DNA of 55,516 nt. Source: a virus. Both the position numbers and the translations under genes were made by a program. Shown in pieces: positions 24,955-34,121 of the stretch. The notes under the pieces are model-generated. The model was given only the letters and a program-made list of their open reading frames with translations. It ran no database searches and was not told the origin of the DNA. The stretch spans positions 1 to 55,516 of IMG/VR virus record IMGVR_UViG_3300035703_000121, one strand, 5' to 3'. Each line of letters starts with the position of its first letter. The first letter of the stretch is position 1.

Positions 24955-25430
24955 TACAATCGTATTTTTTTGTTATCTTCTGTTACTATTAAAAAACCAT
25001 CCTCGGTAGCTAAATAATTACGCGCTAATCCCGATGGTGCTGCAAATTGGCGCGGTGTAAAAATTATTTCATGTATCATGTTATCCGAAGTAGTATCTAC
25101 TTCATCAAATGTGGCAAATGTGGCCCCAACGTTTAGCGCGGAATCAAATATATCCGAGCCGTTAATACAGGTTATTGTTACCACATTTACATCTCGTGTT
25201 ATGGTAAAATCATCCGATAAATAATCGAGCGTAAAGGCTTCAACATAGTTCACCGCTTGATCTACTGCATTCGCGCCTATGGTACATTGCCCTGGAAACG
25301 CTCTGGATGTTTTAAAAGTAAATCCGCGAGTGAACTCGGTTGTTACAGGAAACAAAGCGTAATACTTAAATTGCAAAGTATCATCTACCTGCGCCGGTTC
25401 TAAAAATGTTATTTTTAAAATCACTCCCAT
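24954..25430 (-). CDS. Tail tip protein, small beta-rich
   Basis: 158 residues. The fold pattern ILKITFLEPA...FPGQCTIGANAVDQAVNYVE resembles the N-terminal 100 residues of the large tail protein at 26004-28688 (VKITFPSNP...QVRIGATLAETMTNLLTNLN). The C-terminus LATEDGFLIVTEDNKKI has a doubled TEDGxxI-type motif. Probably a distal tail component; one-base overlap with neighbours on both sides. Confidence 0.58.
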   Translation of the reverse strand: MGVILKITFLEPAQVDDTLQFKYYALFPVTTEFTRGFTFKTSRAFPGQCTIGANAVDQAVNYVEAFTLDYLSDDFTITRDVNVVTITCINGSDIFDSALNVGATFATFDEVDTTSDNMIHEIIFTPRQFAAPSGLARNYLATEDGFLIVTEDNKKIRL

Positions 25431-26011
25431 TACACCGCAATCACATTGTTACTTTCTACATCATCAATTATATAGACTTCAGTAGCCGTTGTAGGCGCAC
25501 TGAAACTTACTTTGCATTCTATAGTGTTGGTTATTTCAAAATAACCACCATCGCCGGTTATTTCTATTCCAATAGATTCTAAAGCAGTTAAATCGGCAGG
25601 ATTGAAAGCTTCAGCAATCCACAAATCAATTTCAACTACTGTATTGGTTTCAAATCCCGGAACTTCAAAACGTGCTTTTAACGGCGTTCCATCAGGAATT
25701 TTAGTTAAGGTTCCGGCAGTACTTACTGCATCGCGTACATAAGACGTATTTAAGTTGAAAGCCTTGGCATTTCGCTTTATTTTCCAAATAAATGCATCGG
25801 CTTCAAATAAATGATTAGCATTATCCAGGGTTTTGTAAAATGCTTCTTTGTTATCCGAATCCAAATCGTTTATATCCAAAACATAGTTGGTCCCGGGAGT
25901 AACATAGTTATCCAATACATCTACCTCATAACTACTGTCAGCCGTTAAGGCTGCAATAATATCGGCACGGTTTACTTGGCCATTTAATACTATTTGAATT
26001 TTATTACTCAT
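25430..26011 (-). CDS. Tail tip protein
   Basis: 193 residues, beta-rich, no membrane segment. The start MSNKIQIVLNGQVNRADIIA is followed by short strands and an acidic middle. It overlaps the large tail protein by 8 nt. Role inferred from its position between the large tail protein and fibre genes. Confidence 0.55.
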   Translation of the reverse strand: MSNKIQIVLNGQVNRADIIAALTADSSYEVDVLDNYVTPGTNYVLDINDLDSDNKEAFYKTLDNANHLFEADAFIWKIKRNAKAFNLNTSYVRDAVSTAGTLTKIPDGTPLKARFEVPGFETNTVVEIDLWIAEAFNPADLTALESIGIEITGDGGYFEITNTIECKVSFSAPTTATEVYIIDDVESNNVIAV

Positions 26012-28688
26012 ACTGTATATCTGTTAATTCGGTAAACTTGGCTTCGGTAGCAATAAACTTTGTTTTTCCGGCAAACAAATCCAAGTTTAATGTGGTTGGA
26101 ATAAAAACCTTATCTTCATTGTTAAAGTAGAAATCGATTAAATTACACGGCCACAACAAAGCCAAAGCAGAAGCCTCGAGCCTAAACATAGTTTCGGCCT
26201 GAATGCCGTGTAAGGCTTTAGCAACTGTTTTTGGGAAGGTATCTACTGTAGTGCTGCCAACTAATTTCCAACGCAATCGGTTAGCAAAGTTTTCAGGAGC
26301 GTACTCTACGTGCATATATTTTAAAACATCGGTTGAATCTACAGCAGGATAGGCTTTGTAGTTTTTTGGTATTACCGGAAAGCCGGTGTATGATTCTAAA
26401 TAAGCCAGTTTAGAATTACTGTCATTTAAAAAATACCATAGAGAATCAAAAGAAGTTTGCTCACCGGTAACTTTTTCCATAAAAGCCGCTTTTTTAAATC
26501 CTTTTTCAAAAAGCAGTTCTATTAACGATGATGAAACATTAAATGTATTGTAATTCAAATCGAGCTCTACATTAGGCGCAAAATAATGATGCGCTAAATA
26601 GTCAGCATTGGATGAAGTACGATCAATAGTTTTAAAGAAATCATCATTAATTGGATAACCAATAGCAAATGAATTTTTTACCGAAGCATCAACAGTACAT
26701 GAAATTGGTAAATCATAAGATAATTTTTGAGTAAAGTTAATTTCACGGAAAGCCGTTAACGATTCGTTTTCATTGTAACCTTCAATTACTTCAAGCTTAA
26801 CTGTATCAGCAATAATTCTTTCAAATGCAATGTTATCCAGCGCAACACTACTTTCTTGAATTATAGGCATTAAAATTCTAAGTTTTAAATAACCTTCAAC
26901 ATCAGAACTAAATGTGAATTTTAGTTTAAAAACCAATTTATAAATACCAGTACCATTATCTGAACTTTGAACCTCATATCGCAAATTTGCATCCGAAGAA
27001 AACGACGGCCTATTACTATACTTTTCTACACCATTTATAAAAATTTGAAAAGGCACTAAACGATCATAATAACCTTCATCAAGTTTGTTTTTAAAAGTAG
27101 TTTCAGATAAGTTTACATTAATACCATCTACAGTAAATTGAAATTCAAATTCATATTTTAAACCAGGCTTCACATATGGCGTTTCAACCGATTCCAAATA
27201 CCTGTTTACCGCAGTGGCTTCGTTTAAATTATAATCGCCCACAGAAGATGTTTTACGCCAATAAAAAATAGAATAGTTTTCTGTAAATGGCGCAGAAGCA
27301 AAAGGGTTGAAAAAAATTGGTGTTATAAATAAGCCCGATAAATTAGAAATCCATTTTTTAAGCTTTACCATTCCATACAATTGAAAAATTGCTGAAACCG
27401 GTAAATTATAGCCAATTGACTTATAGTATGAATAAAACTGTTTTTCTTTATCTATTCTAACTATTTCGTCCGAGAATAAATTTTTACTTCCGTTAGCCTT
27501 AAAATTTAAATTAACTTCACGGAAAGGTGTAAGAGCTGTAAAGTTTGGTGTTGGCTGTAATTTAGCACCACAATCCACCAATTCTTTTTCGGTGATTAAA
27601 TCGGCAATTCTTACACCATTGGTATCAAACTGTAAATTGGTAGTTTCCAATTCGGCACGGCGGTGAACACCTTCTAACCACCAATAGCCTCGAAAACTGT
27701 ACAAAGTCATTAAGTTAGAAGAAACGATATCTTCTAAAATTTCGTAGCAGTCTTTATATTTTTCGCCATCCACAAAGTCGAGCATATTAATGCCGAGCGC
27801 TTCCCAGGTGTATAATTCAGATTCCGGCACAACCGAAGGTTTTACCACTAAGTTTTGCGCCAATCCGGTTTGCTCTAAACAATAGGCAATTACCTTAGCA
27901 ATAGGCAAAGTGTTTTGGTAGTACCAAGCCGGAAAGTATTTTCCTTTTAAACTACCAATCATATCGGTAGCGGTGAAATCTACAAAAAACAATACCTGTT
28001 TGTATGGTTCGTTGTATTGGTCCGGCAGTAAAAAACCGCGCCAAAGCAATTGTTCATCATCCGTTACATTTATTCCCACTACTTCAACACGGTATCGTTT
28101 TTCATCACCGCTAAACAAGTGCAAAAACTTAGCATCCTGCGCATCGAGCACCGCCATATTAAAAACGAGTTTTGATATAGCCAAAGCCTTGGTTAAATCG
28201 TCGCCACCGTTAAAATCGATTTTACAAGCGTTGGCCGAAGCCAATTCCTGAATTAAGATGCGTTCGTTTTCGTAAGTATCATAAATCCTGATACTGATAT
28301 CTTTGTAATCCAAAGCCGGTAAAATTTCCGGTTCCGGCACTGTAATCGTTTCAGTTGCTAAAGTTGTAATGGTACTTCCAGGATCAGTAAGATTTGTAAA
28401 ACTCCAGGTGGCCGCCACTCTTAAATTAACGTAAAAGCCATTGGTGCCCGAAGCTTCAAAGGTGGCAATACCATCTAAATCGTTGGCATTTAAGTTGGTC
28501 AATAAGTTAGTCATGGTTTCGGCCAGGGTTGCACCAATGCGCACCTGGTTAGTAGCTGCCGGAACTCCGGTAACAAATGTTTTACTAAGCCATTTACTGT
28601 AACCCAAAGCCACATTAAACACCGAAAACGACATTAAGTAAAACGCCGTAGGATTAGAAGGAAATGTTATTTTTACTCTATTCGCCAC
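26004..28688 (-). CDS. Large distal tail/baseplate protein
   Basis: 894 residues from a GTG at 28688, which overlaps the stop of the tape measure gene by 11 nt and gives a natural VANRVKITF start. An ATG at 28724 adds 12 residues encoded inside the tape measure 3' end. An N-terminal beta domain (about 1-110) is followed by a long body with motifs such as CKIDFNGGDD and RYRVEVVGINVTDDEQLLWR. It takes the place of the tail-associated (tal-like) protein after the tape measure. No enzymatic domain was seen. Likely forms the tail hub. Confidence 0.68.
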   Translation of the reverse strand: MANRVKITFPSNPTAFYLMSFSVFNVALGYSKWLSKTFVTGVPAATNQVRIGATLAETMTNLLTNLNANDLDGIATFEASGTNGFYVNLRVAATWSFTNLTDPGSTITTLATETITVPEPEILPALDYKDISIRIYDTYENERILIQELASANACKIDFNGGDDLTKALAISKLVFNMAVLDAQDAKFLHLFSGDEKRYRVEVVGINVTDDEQLLWRGFLLPDQYNEPYKQVLFFVDFTATDMIGSLKGKYFPAWYYQNTLPIAKVIAYCLEQTGLAQNLVVKPSVVPESELYTWEALGINMLDFVDGEKYKDCYEILEDIVSSNLMTLYSFRGYWWLEGVHRRAELETTNLQFDTNGVRIADLITEKELVDCGAKLQPTPNFTALTPFREVNLNFKANGSKNLFSDEIVRIDKEKQFYSYYKSIGYNLPVSAIFQLYGMVKLKKWISNLSGLFITPIFFNPFASAPFTENYSIFYWRKTSSVGDYNLNEATAVNRYLESVETPYVKPGLKYEFEFQFTVDGINVNLSETTFKNKLDEGYYDRLVPFQIFINGVEKYSNRPSFSSDANLRYEVQSSDNGTGIYKLVFKLKFTFSSDVEGYLKLRILMPIIQESSVALDNIAFERIIADTVKLEVIEGYNENESLTAFREINFTQKLSYDLPISCTVDASVKNSFAIGYPINDDFFKTIDRTSSNADYLAHHYFAPNVELDLNYNTFNVSSSLIELLFEKGFKKAAFMEKVTGEQTSFDSLWYFLNDSNSKLAYLESYTGFPVIPKNYKAYPAVDSTDVLKYMHVEYAPENFANRLRWKLVGSTTVDTFPKTVAKALHGIQAETMFRLEASALALLWPCNLIDFYFNNEDKVFIPTTLNLDLFAGKTKFIATEAKFTELTDIQYE

Positions 28689-31314
28689 GTCTTTCGCTTT
28701 GGTTTTTTGCTCTGTTAAAAGCAATTAGTAAATCACTACCTTTCAAGGTAACATCAGCAACCATAGGAATCACAGTACCACCGCCACGCTCTAATTGGTT
28801 ATACAATCTTCTTTGTTGGCGATCATTCAAAATAAGCTCACCACTATTCACACGCGCTAAAATACGGTCACCGTAAAAAGAACTACCACCTACAATACCA
28901 CCATCGGCAAAAGCACCTATGTTAGCAACTTGAGATTTAACAATACTTCCTAAAGCAATTAATGCAACCCCGGCAGCTATTGCACCAAATCCTTTTAATC
29001 CAGTTAAAGCTTTTTTTATCGCCTCAATAGCGGTACCTGTTGATATAGCTATTTTACCTAATTGAATTAACATATTTCCTAAACTTGAAAAAATCAATTC
29101 ATTAAAGCCTTTTAACAAACTACCACCATTAAAAGCACCTGCAATAGCTTCACCAATACCCGAAGCAAAACCCTCTAATGTAGATTCAATAGCAGCATTA
29201 AAATCTTCTTGTAAAGAAACAGCGGTACTTTTTAAATCTTCAACTGTTGTTTTTACTTTTTCAGTACCTTTAATATCATTAATAACCAATTGAGTACCGG
29301 TTATTAAATCTTCAAACTCCTGGTATTTTCTTTTACCTTCTTCTGTGGCATTAGAAAAGCGAGATTGTAATTCTCTGTAATAGGATATTTGATTTTCAAG
29401 ATCTTCTAAAGAAAAAGTTGGAATAAAAACACCTTCAGAATCAGCATTAGGAATTTCCGGTTTAGGAATTTTGATTCCTTTTTTAGAAATGGCATCAATT
29501 TGCTTTTGGTAGCCATCTATTTTGGTTTTTAAGATATCAAACTCAGTAGAATTGGTAGCCACTTCCCTTTGCGCTTTTCGAGCCAATTCAATAAGGCTTT
29601 CATAGTAAGCAATGGTTCCAACTTTTAAACCACCAACCGCTTCAACCTGCACACCGGTTTGAGCAATAATAGCTTTTTGGCGTGCGATTTCATTTTCGGT
29701 TAGCTTTGCAGATTTTTGGTCCAATTCTGATTTAACACCTAAAAGATATCTATCTTCTTTTTGCGCTAAAGCATCAGCATCAATTTGTTCCTGCTTAATT
29801 TGTTTTAAAAAACGGTATTGGGTAGCTAATAATTCATTTTTAGTTTTATAAACATCAGCAGTTCCTTTTGAAATACTACCTTCAGCTAAAAGTTGTTTCT
29901 CACCACCTTTATTAATTTCAATGATCCTTTCACGGATTTTTTGTATTTTTTGTTGGCGCTCGATTTCACCTTCTAATCTTTCTTGCGCTCTTTTATCGAG
30001 TTCATTACCAATAGCTGCCGCTTTTGATTTATCAAAAATAGCTTGGCGCAATTCTTTGTAAATACCAACAGACTGTGCGTTCTTTAAATTTTCAAAATCG
30101 ATATTTTTAAAGTACGCAGGATATAATTCCTGTAAACGTTGGTAGGCCGCTTTACGTTCGTCAATACCCAACTTAACATCAGTTGAAGATTTATACAATC
30201 TATCCAAAGTAGATACTTCAGACAAAGCTGCTTTATTTCCGTTGGCAATAGCTGTATTTAATGATTGTTGAGCCGTTACAACTTTAGTTTGGTTTGAATA
30301 CCATAAAGCAAATCCGGCAGCAATTGCCGCAATAGCAACTGCCAAAGCTGTATAAGGATTAGCCGCTATTAAAGCAGACATTGCTGAAAAAGCATCTTTT
30401 AAAGCATTGAACTTAGTAATTAAATTAGGGATAAACGTAAGCAATGCACCGGTAGCAGAAAGCAATGGTCCAATTGCTGCAGCAATACCGGCAATAACCA
30501 CTATGGTTGTTTTGGTTTCCGATGATAAATCGGAAAAGCTTTTAATTAAACCATTCACAAAAGTGATAGCTTTAGTAAAAGCCGGTAAGATAACACTACC
30601 TAACTGCTGTCCTACTTGTTTTAAACTTTCAGTAAAAATTCGGGTTTGGTTAGCAGCACCGCCACCGGTACGCGCAAAATCGCCCTGGGCGTTTTTAGTA
30701 TTAGCCAATATGTATGCGTAGCGCAATTGCACTTTTTCGGCTTGCGAAAAGTCTTTAAACTGTTTGGTGATTCCTTGCGATAAAGCAAATGCCTGAAGAT
30801 TGGTTTCAGTCATTACAATACCGAGTTTTTTAAGCGATTCCGTTTCGCCCGAAAATACTCCGGTTAATGCGGTATTGGCAATATCAATAGAAATGTTTTT
30901 GAATGATGCCAAGTCACCGGCTAAACCCACCAACGATTTAGACATATCGGCAGCGCGATCTACAGGCAAGCCCAAAGAAGTAGCCATATCACCAAAAGTA
31001 GCCGCCATATCCAAGGCAGTTCCTTCGGATATACCAAAGGCAGTTAAGGATTCTTTTGCAAACTCACGAACCGCTGCCGATGAATCGCCAAAGGCCACAT
31101 CAACTTTATTCAAACTTTCCTGGTAATCACTGGCAAACTTTACCGAAGCGGCTCCGGCTGCCAATAAAGGTGTTGTTAAGTAAAGCGATAAGCCATTGCC
31201 CACACTTTGTAGTTCACGTCCGTATTGGTTAATCTTACGGATGCTATTTTGCATTTCGCTTGAGAAGCCTCGCAAATCAGCACTAAACTTAACATTGATA
31301 GAAGCTAAACTCAT
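28678..31314 (-). CDS. Tail tape measure protein
   Basis: 878 residues. The start SLASINVKFSADLRGFSSEM and QYGRELQSVGNGLSLYLTTP, with GAASVKFASDYQESLNKVD, is the classic N-terminus of phage tail tape measure proteins. Hydrophobic segments (TTIVVIAGIAAAIGPLLSAT; GAIAAGVALIALGSIVKSQV) and long coiled coils follow. It sets tail length and passes through the membrane at DNA entry. It is the first gene of a transcription unit with its own predicted promoter 10-70 nt upstream. Confidence 0.92.
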   Translation of the reverse strand: MSLASINVKFSADLRGFSSEMQNSIRKINQYGRELQSVGNGLSLYLTTPLLAAGAASVKFASDYQESLNKVDVAFGDSSAAVREFAKESLTAFGISEGTALDMAATFGDMATSLGLPVDRAADMSKSLVGLAGDLASFKNISIDIANTALTGVFSGETESLKKLGIVMTETNLQAFALSQGITKQFKDFSQAEKVQLRYAYILANTKNAQGDFARTGGGAANQTRIFTESLKQVGQQLGSVILPAFTKAITFVNGLIKSFSDLSSETKTTIVVIAGIAAAIGPLLSATGALLTFIPNLITKFNALKDAFSAMSALIAANPYTALAVAIAAIAAGFALWYSNQTKVVTAQQSLNTAIANGNKAALSEVSTLDRLYKSSTDVKLGIDERKAAYQRLQELYPAYFKNIDFENLKNAQSVGIYKELRQAIFDKSKAAAIGNELDKRAQERLEGEIERQQKIQKIRERIIEINKGGEKQLLAEGSISKGTADVYKTKNELLATQYRFLKQIKQEQIDADALAQKEDRYLLGVKSELDQKSAKLTENEIARQKAIIAQTGVQVEAVGGLKVGTIAYYESLIELARKAQREVATNSTEFDILKTKIDGYQKQIDAISKKGIKIPKPEIPNADSEGVFIPTFSLEDLENQISYYRELQSRFSNATEEGKRKYQEFEDLITGTQLVINDIKGTEKVKTTVEDLKSTAVSLQEDFNAAIESTLEGFASGIGEAIAGAFNGGSLLKGFNELIFSSLGNMLIQLGKIAISTGTAIEAIKKALTGLKGFGAIAAGVALIALGSIVKSQVANIGAFADGGIVGGSSFYGDRILARVNSGELILNDRQQRRLYNQLERGGGTVIPMVADVTLKGSDLLIAFNRAKNQSERRGE

Positions 31315-31323
31315 ATAATACCG

Positions 31324-31382
31324 CTTTTTAACGGTATAAAAGTACCTTTCAATGGTAGTTTTATTGCGGACGTTTTGTCCGT
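31324..31382 (-). promoter_or_regulatory. Phage promoter-like element, copy 1 (upstream of tape measure)
   Basis: On the minus strand ACGGACAAAACGTCCGCAA (31364-31382, dyad CGGAC/GTCCG), one variable base, then exactly 18 bp, then TACTTTTA (31337-31344, TAnnTTT-like -7 box), then CGTTAAAAAG. The tape measure ATG follows at 31314. The same blocks and spacing recur at 38956-39014, and the first two at 39474-39519. Confidence 0.78.
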
Positions 31383-31390
31383 TTTTACCA

Positions 31391-31418
31391 TAAAAAAAAA
31401 CCAGTCTTTAAGACTGGT
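31391..31418 (-). terminator. Terminator at the 3' end of the HNH gene
   Basis: Stem ACCAGTC/GACTGGT followed on the minus strand by a nine-T run. It contains the HNH stop codon and lies just before promoter copy 1. Confidence 0.78.
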
Positions 31419-31986
31419 TTCCTTCGGCATACTTATTTTCAATACCATATTTATTTAAGGCATTTAAATAAGCAATATGTGCTTCTTCTGGCGTTAAAAA
31501 TCGGCCTAAATTTTTAGTTTTATTATTAATAGAAATACGTGCCGCCCATCTTTTTAATCTTTGATTACTTTTATCATAAGTAACCCCTGTATAATTAGAC
31601 ATGGTTTTTTTACTTTTATAATAATGTGTAGTATTCTCTCTAATTGTTAACCACTCTAAATTCAAATAATAATTATTTAATTTATTTAAATCTTTATGGT
31701 TTCCTTTATGTTTTTTAGTTGGCTTTTTACCAATAAAACATTCTAAAACTAATAAATGAACAGAAAATCGCTTTTGTAAACCATCTTTACATAACACAAC
31801 AACATAATATGCATTTTTAGCATAAACAGAAAGCTTTAAATCCCTACCTTTCATTACTCTTTTTACACCAGAATAATGATTTACTAAAAAATCAAAACTT
31901 CTAACATTACCCCAAGAAGATATTTGATACAAACCTTCATAACCCGGAATATCTTTCCATTGTTCCGGTTCTCTAACTTCTTCCAT
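31408..31986 (-). CDS. Free-standing HNH endonuclease with NUMOD4 and AP2-like domains
   Basis: 192 residues. NUMOD4 motif WKDIPGYEGLYQISSWGNVR near 11-30, HNH_3 core with HKGNHKDLNKLNNYYLNLEW near 98-117, and a C-terminal AP2-like segment NYTGVTYDKSNQRLKRWAAR then NLGRFLTPEEAHIAYLNAL. This is the layout of homing endonucleases that invade phage genes. It is bracketed by terminators (32035-32060 upstream, 31391-31418 downstream) and is more AT-rich than the tail genes, which suggests later insertion. Confidence 0.85.
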   Translation of the reverse strand: MEEVREPEQWKDIPGYEGLYQISSWGNVRSFDFLVNHYSGVKRVMKGRDLKLSVYAKNAYYVVVLCKDGLQKRFSVHLLVLECFIGKKPTKKHKGNHKDLNKLNNYYLNLEWLTIRENTTHYYKSKKTMSNYTGVTYDKSNQRLKRWAARISINNKTKNLGRFLTPEEAHIAYLNALNKYGIENKYAEGNQS

Positions 31987-32034
31987 GATTTTTAAAAAAT
32001 TTTTATTAAAACTTTAACATAAAACATCCATTTT

Positions 32035-32060
32035 AAAAAAAGCACGGCTTTCACCGTGCT
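32035..32060 (-). terminator. Terminator after the tail chaperone pair
   Basis: Stem AGCACGG/CCGTGCT with six-base loop, then T6 on the minus strand. It ends the portal-to-chaperone transcript upstream of the inserted HNH gene. Confidence 0.75.
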
Positions 32061-32097
32061 TCCCCACCAAACTAAATTTTGGTTAACCAACCCAAAA

Positions 32098-32444
32098 TCA
32101 TTTTTTTTCGCCATCTTGTTTTGCATAGAAGGCTTTTACATCTTCAATTTCCTGAAGGAATTTTTCGTAATCGGCTTCAGTCATTTTTTTGATAACTGCT
32201 TCTTCAAATCCAAAGGAAATAATATCTGTTGGTTTAAAGTTTCTTTTTTGATGCGGCATCATACACGCCCACATAACGTTTCGCATTATGATAAGTCGCT
32301 CCTGACTTTCCGCATCTTTTTCTTTTTGGTAACCGGTAAGCTTATTGTTAAACTCCCGATAGGTTAACTTGTAAAACTGTTTTGGTGATAGCCTTAGTTG
32401 TCCAAAAGCAATAGCTTCGAGATCATCCCAGGTTAATTCTACTT
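32098..32444 (-). CDS. Tail assembly chaperone extension (gpT-like), made by -1 frameshift
   Basis: The -1 frame stays open from the slippery site to a TGA at 32098. It reads VELTWDDLEAIAFGQLRLSP then KQFYKLTYREFNNKLTGYQ and ends ...EDVKAFYAKQDGEKK, about 114 residues. This is the usual T part of a G-GT chaperone: helical, hydrophilic, between tail tube and tape measure. An internal ATG at 32286 gives only 62 residues and cuts off the conserved start, so a fused product is preferred. Confidence 0.78.
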
Positions 32445-32822
32445 TTTGTTTGCTCCCGTTTTGATCGGAGCTTTCTGCTTTCCCTCGGCTTTAGGCATAG
32501 AATCCATAAAAGCTTTGAAAACTAACTCAATTGCATTAGTCATTGTTTTCATATCCGACAAATACAATTCATCCAATTCATCGGCGGTTAACGTTTCTGT
32601 ATTCTCTGTATTGGCTTCAATAGCACAAAGAATAATATCGTTAATCACATCGATTTGCTCAAAGGTTAAATTGTCGGTCATATTTTCAAAAATGGTTAGT
32701 TTTTGAATAACCTCATTTAAACCAGGAACGTTCCACTTAACCGAAAGCAAACGCAAAACCTTCATGCCGAATTTCAGCACGAAGGTTTTTTTGTTTAGCT
32801 CTAATTTTAAAGAATCATTCAT
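32439..32822 (-). CDS. Tail assembly chaperone (gpG-like)
   Basis: 127 residues, acidic and helical (LKLELNKKTFVLKFGMKVLR, then TEQ-type helices, TADELDELYLSDMKTMTNAI). It lies two genes before the tape measure, ending at TAG 32439. It chaperones the tape measure during tail assembly. A slippery heptamer lies right before the stop and leads into the downstream frame. Its start overlaps the previous stop by one base. Confidence 0.8.
   Translation of the reverse strand: MNDSLKLELNKKTFVLKFGMKVLRLLSVKWNVPGLNEVIQKLTIFENMTDNLTFEQIDVINDIILCAIEANTENTETLTADELDELYLSDMKTMTNAIELVFKAFMDSMPKAEGKQKAPIKTGANKK
32442..32448 (-). promoter_or_regulatory. Programmed -1 frameshift slippery site
   Basis: On the minus strand C AAA AAG directly before TAG. 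Slipping back one base re-pairs AAG as AAA and continues into the open downstream frame. Location at the end of a gpG-like gene is as in lambda-type phages. Confidence 0.68.
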
Positions 32823-33295
32823 TAAACAGTATATTTTATAATTCTAATAAATAAGTTATCTGTGAAATTTATGTTTTGAAAATCATTGTAATAAGTATAT
32901 ATCTTAATTGAATTTAAAGATTGAATATCAAACTTAGTAACAACAGTATTCAAGTAACTTGAATCCCAAATCTCAACAGTTGAAGTAGCATTTAAAAAAT
33001 CAGCAACACTTTCTTCAGTTATAACACAATTAACAGTATCGTTAACTGCTGTTAAAGTTTGCCCTAATGTATTTTTGAACTCAGTAAGAGTAAAAGTAGC
33101 AGAAGAACCTGAACCAGTTTTAGTTAATTTTGCAACGTACTCTAAATAGGTTGGAGCTAACGCTCCAACCTCTTGATCTACATAATCAACAACATCTTTC
33201 ATCTTTCCACCTACATCAGAAGGCGAAACTGAACCTGGAGTCGTTTCACTAGTAATCGCCGCATCAATAGCAGCTTTTAATTCTACGTTTGTCAT
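32822..33295 (-). CDS. Hypothetical tail protein
   Basis: 157 residues. The first part (VELKAAIDAAITSETTPGSV, then SPSDVGGKMKDVVDYVDQEV) looks like the N-terminal linker found in Bacteroidota phage structural proteins. The second half is beta-rich. It is placed between tail tube and chaperone. Possibly a tail decoration protein; no direct proof. Confidence 0.55.
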   Translation of the reverse strand: MTNVELKAAIDAAITSETTPGSVSPSDVGGKMKDVVDYVDQEVGALAPTYLEYVAKLTKTGSGSSATFTLTEFKNTLGQTLTAVNDTVNCVITEESVADFLNATSTVEIWDSSYLNTVVTKFDIQSLNSIKIYTYYNDFQNINFTDNLFIRIIKYTV

Positions 33296-33355
33296 ATTGT
33301 ATTTTTAAAAAATTTACGAAAACTCACTACTGAACTCACTAGTGAAAACGCTAGC

Positions 33356-33769
33356 TCACGCAGAAACGGTTGCTTTAGTTAAGTCGCCATTCCCTTTAAA
33401 AGAGAAGCTACCTTGCACCGATTGCCCTACGGTTGCATCGATAGAAGCACTTTCTACATACACTTTACCAGTGTATTTCCACTCACCGGTTTCATTTGTA
33501 GAAAACTCGAAATCCAATTCGGTTTTCGCTAACAAATAATCCAGGATTTCATCGGCACTTTTATGCGTAGTATCACCCGAAGGCAAAGTAGCAAAAAGCG
33601 CATCGGTAGAAGCATTCCAAGTATAGTTACCCGGAGTATTTACCGATCCTTCAGTATCTTTAGTCGCAATTTCTTCGAGCGACATCGAGATATCTAATTT
33701 ACAAGAAGTTGCATGGTAAATAGTTTTACCTTCAGCACTTATACGAACATTTTTCCCTTGAAAAATCAT
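33356..33769 (-). CDS. Major tail tube protein (TP901-1 type)
   Basis: 137 residues. MIFQGKNVRISAEGKTIYHA near the start, CKLDISMSLEEIATKDTEG, then YTWNASTDALFA and the C-terminal GSFSFKGNGDLTKATV follow the pattern of the TP901-1/phi13 tail tube family. It polymerises around the tape measure. It lies between tail completion and chaperone genes, in canonical order. Confident from pattern and position. Confidence 0.82.
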   Translation of the reverse strand: MIFQGKNVRISAEGKTIYHATSCKLDISMSLEEIATKDTEGSVNTPGNYTWNASTDALFATLPSGDTTHKSADEILDYLLAKTELDFEFSTNETGEWKYTGKVYVESASIDATVGQSVQGSFSFKGNGDLTKATVSA

Positions 33770-33774
33770 AATTT

Positions 33775-34119
33775 CTAAGTTGTTTGAATATTTATAATTC
33801 CGTTAAACAGTTTCAATTCGGCATCATATTCCACATCCGAAAGTTTCCAGTGATAAACTCGCGATCCTTTAAACATTTCGGTTAAAGTATCGGTTAACTC
33901 CACGCAATCATCGTAGTTTAAAAACCACAAAAACAAAGCGATATCGTACAAATCACCATCGGTAGATAATTCGTTACGCTGCACGCGGTAGGTTGCCAAA
34001 GGAAAGTTTTTCCCTTCGGGAGCCATAAACGGATATACTTCCTGATTTAAGACATCGGTAAAAGCCGATTGCCCTAATAAGTAAGAACGGAATTCCGTTG
34101 ATTTGCTTTTTAAACCCAT
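33775..34119 (-). CDS. Tail completion/terminator protein (DUF3168/gpU-like)
   Basis: 114 residues. FTDVLNQEVYPFMAPEGKNF, with FPLATYRVQRNELSTDGDLY near 37-58 and DDCVELTDTLTEMFKGSRVY near 70-90, matches the small alpha/beta tail terminators. It caps the tail tube and joins it to the head. Gene order (HK97-gp10, this, tail tube) is standard. Confidence 0.72.
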   Translation of the reverse strand: MGLKSKSTEFRSYLLGQSAFTDVLNQEVYPFMAPEGKNFPLATYRVQRNELSTDGDLYDIALFLWFLNYDDCVELTDTLTEMFKGSRVYHWKLSDVEYDAELKLFNGIINIQTT

Positions 34120-34121
34120 GG

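Noticed and set aside
32098-32286. Independent 62-residue gene
   Set aside because: The frame is open far upstream to the slippery site, so it is better explained as the 3' part of the frameshift product.
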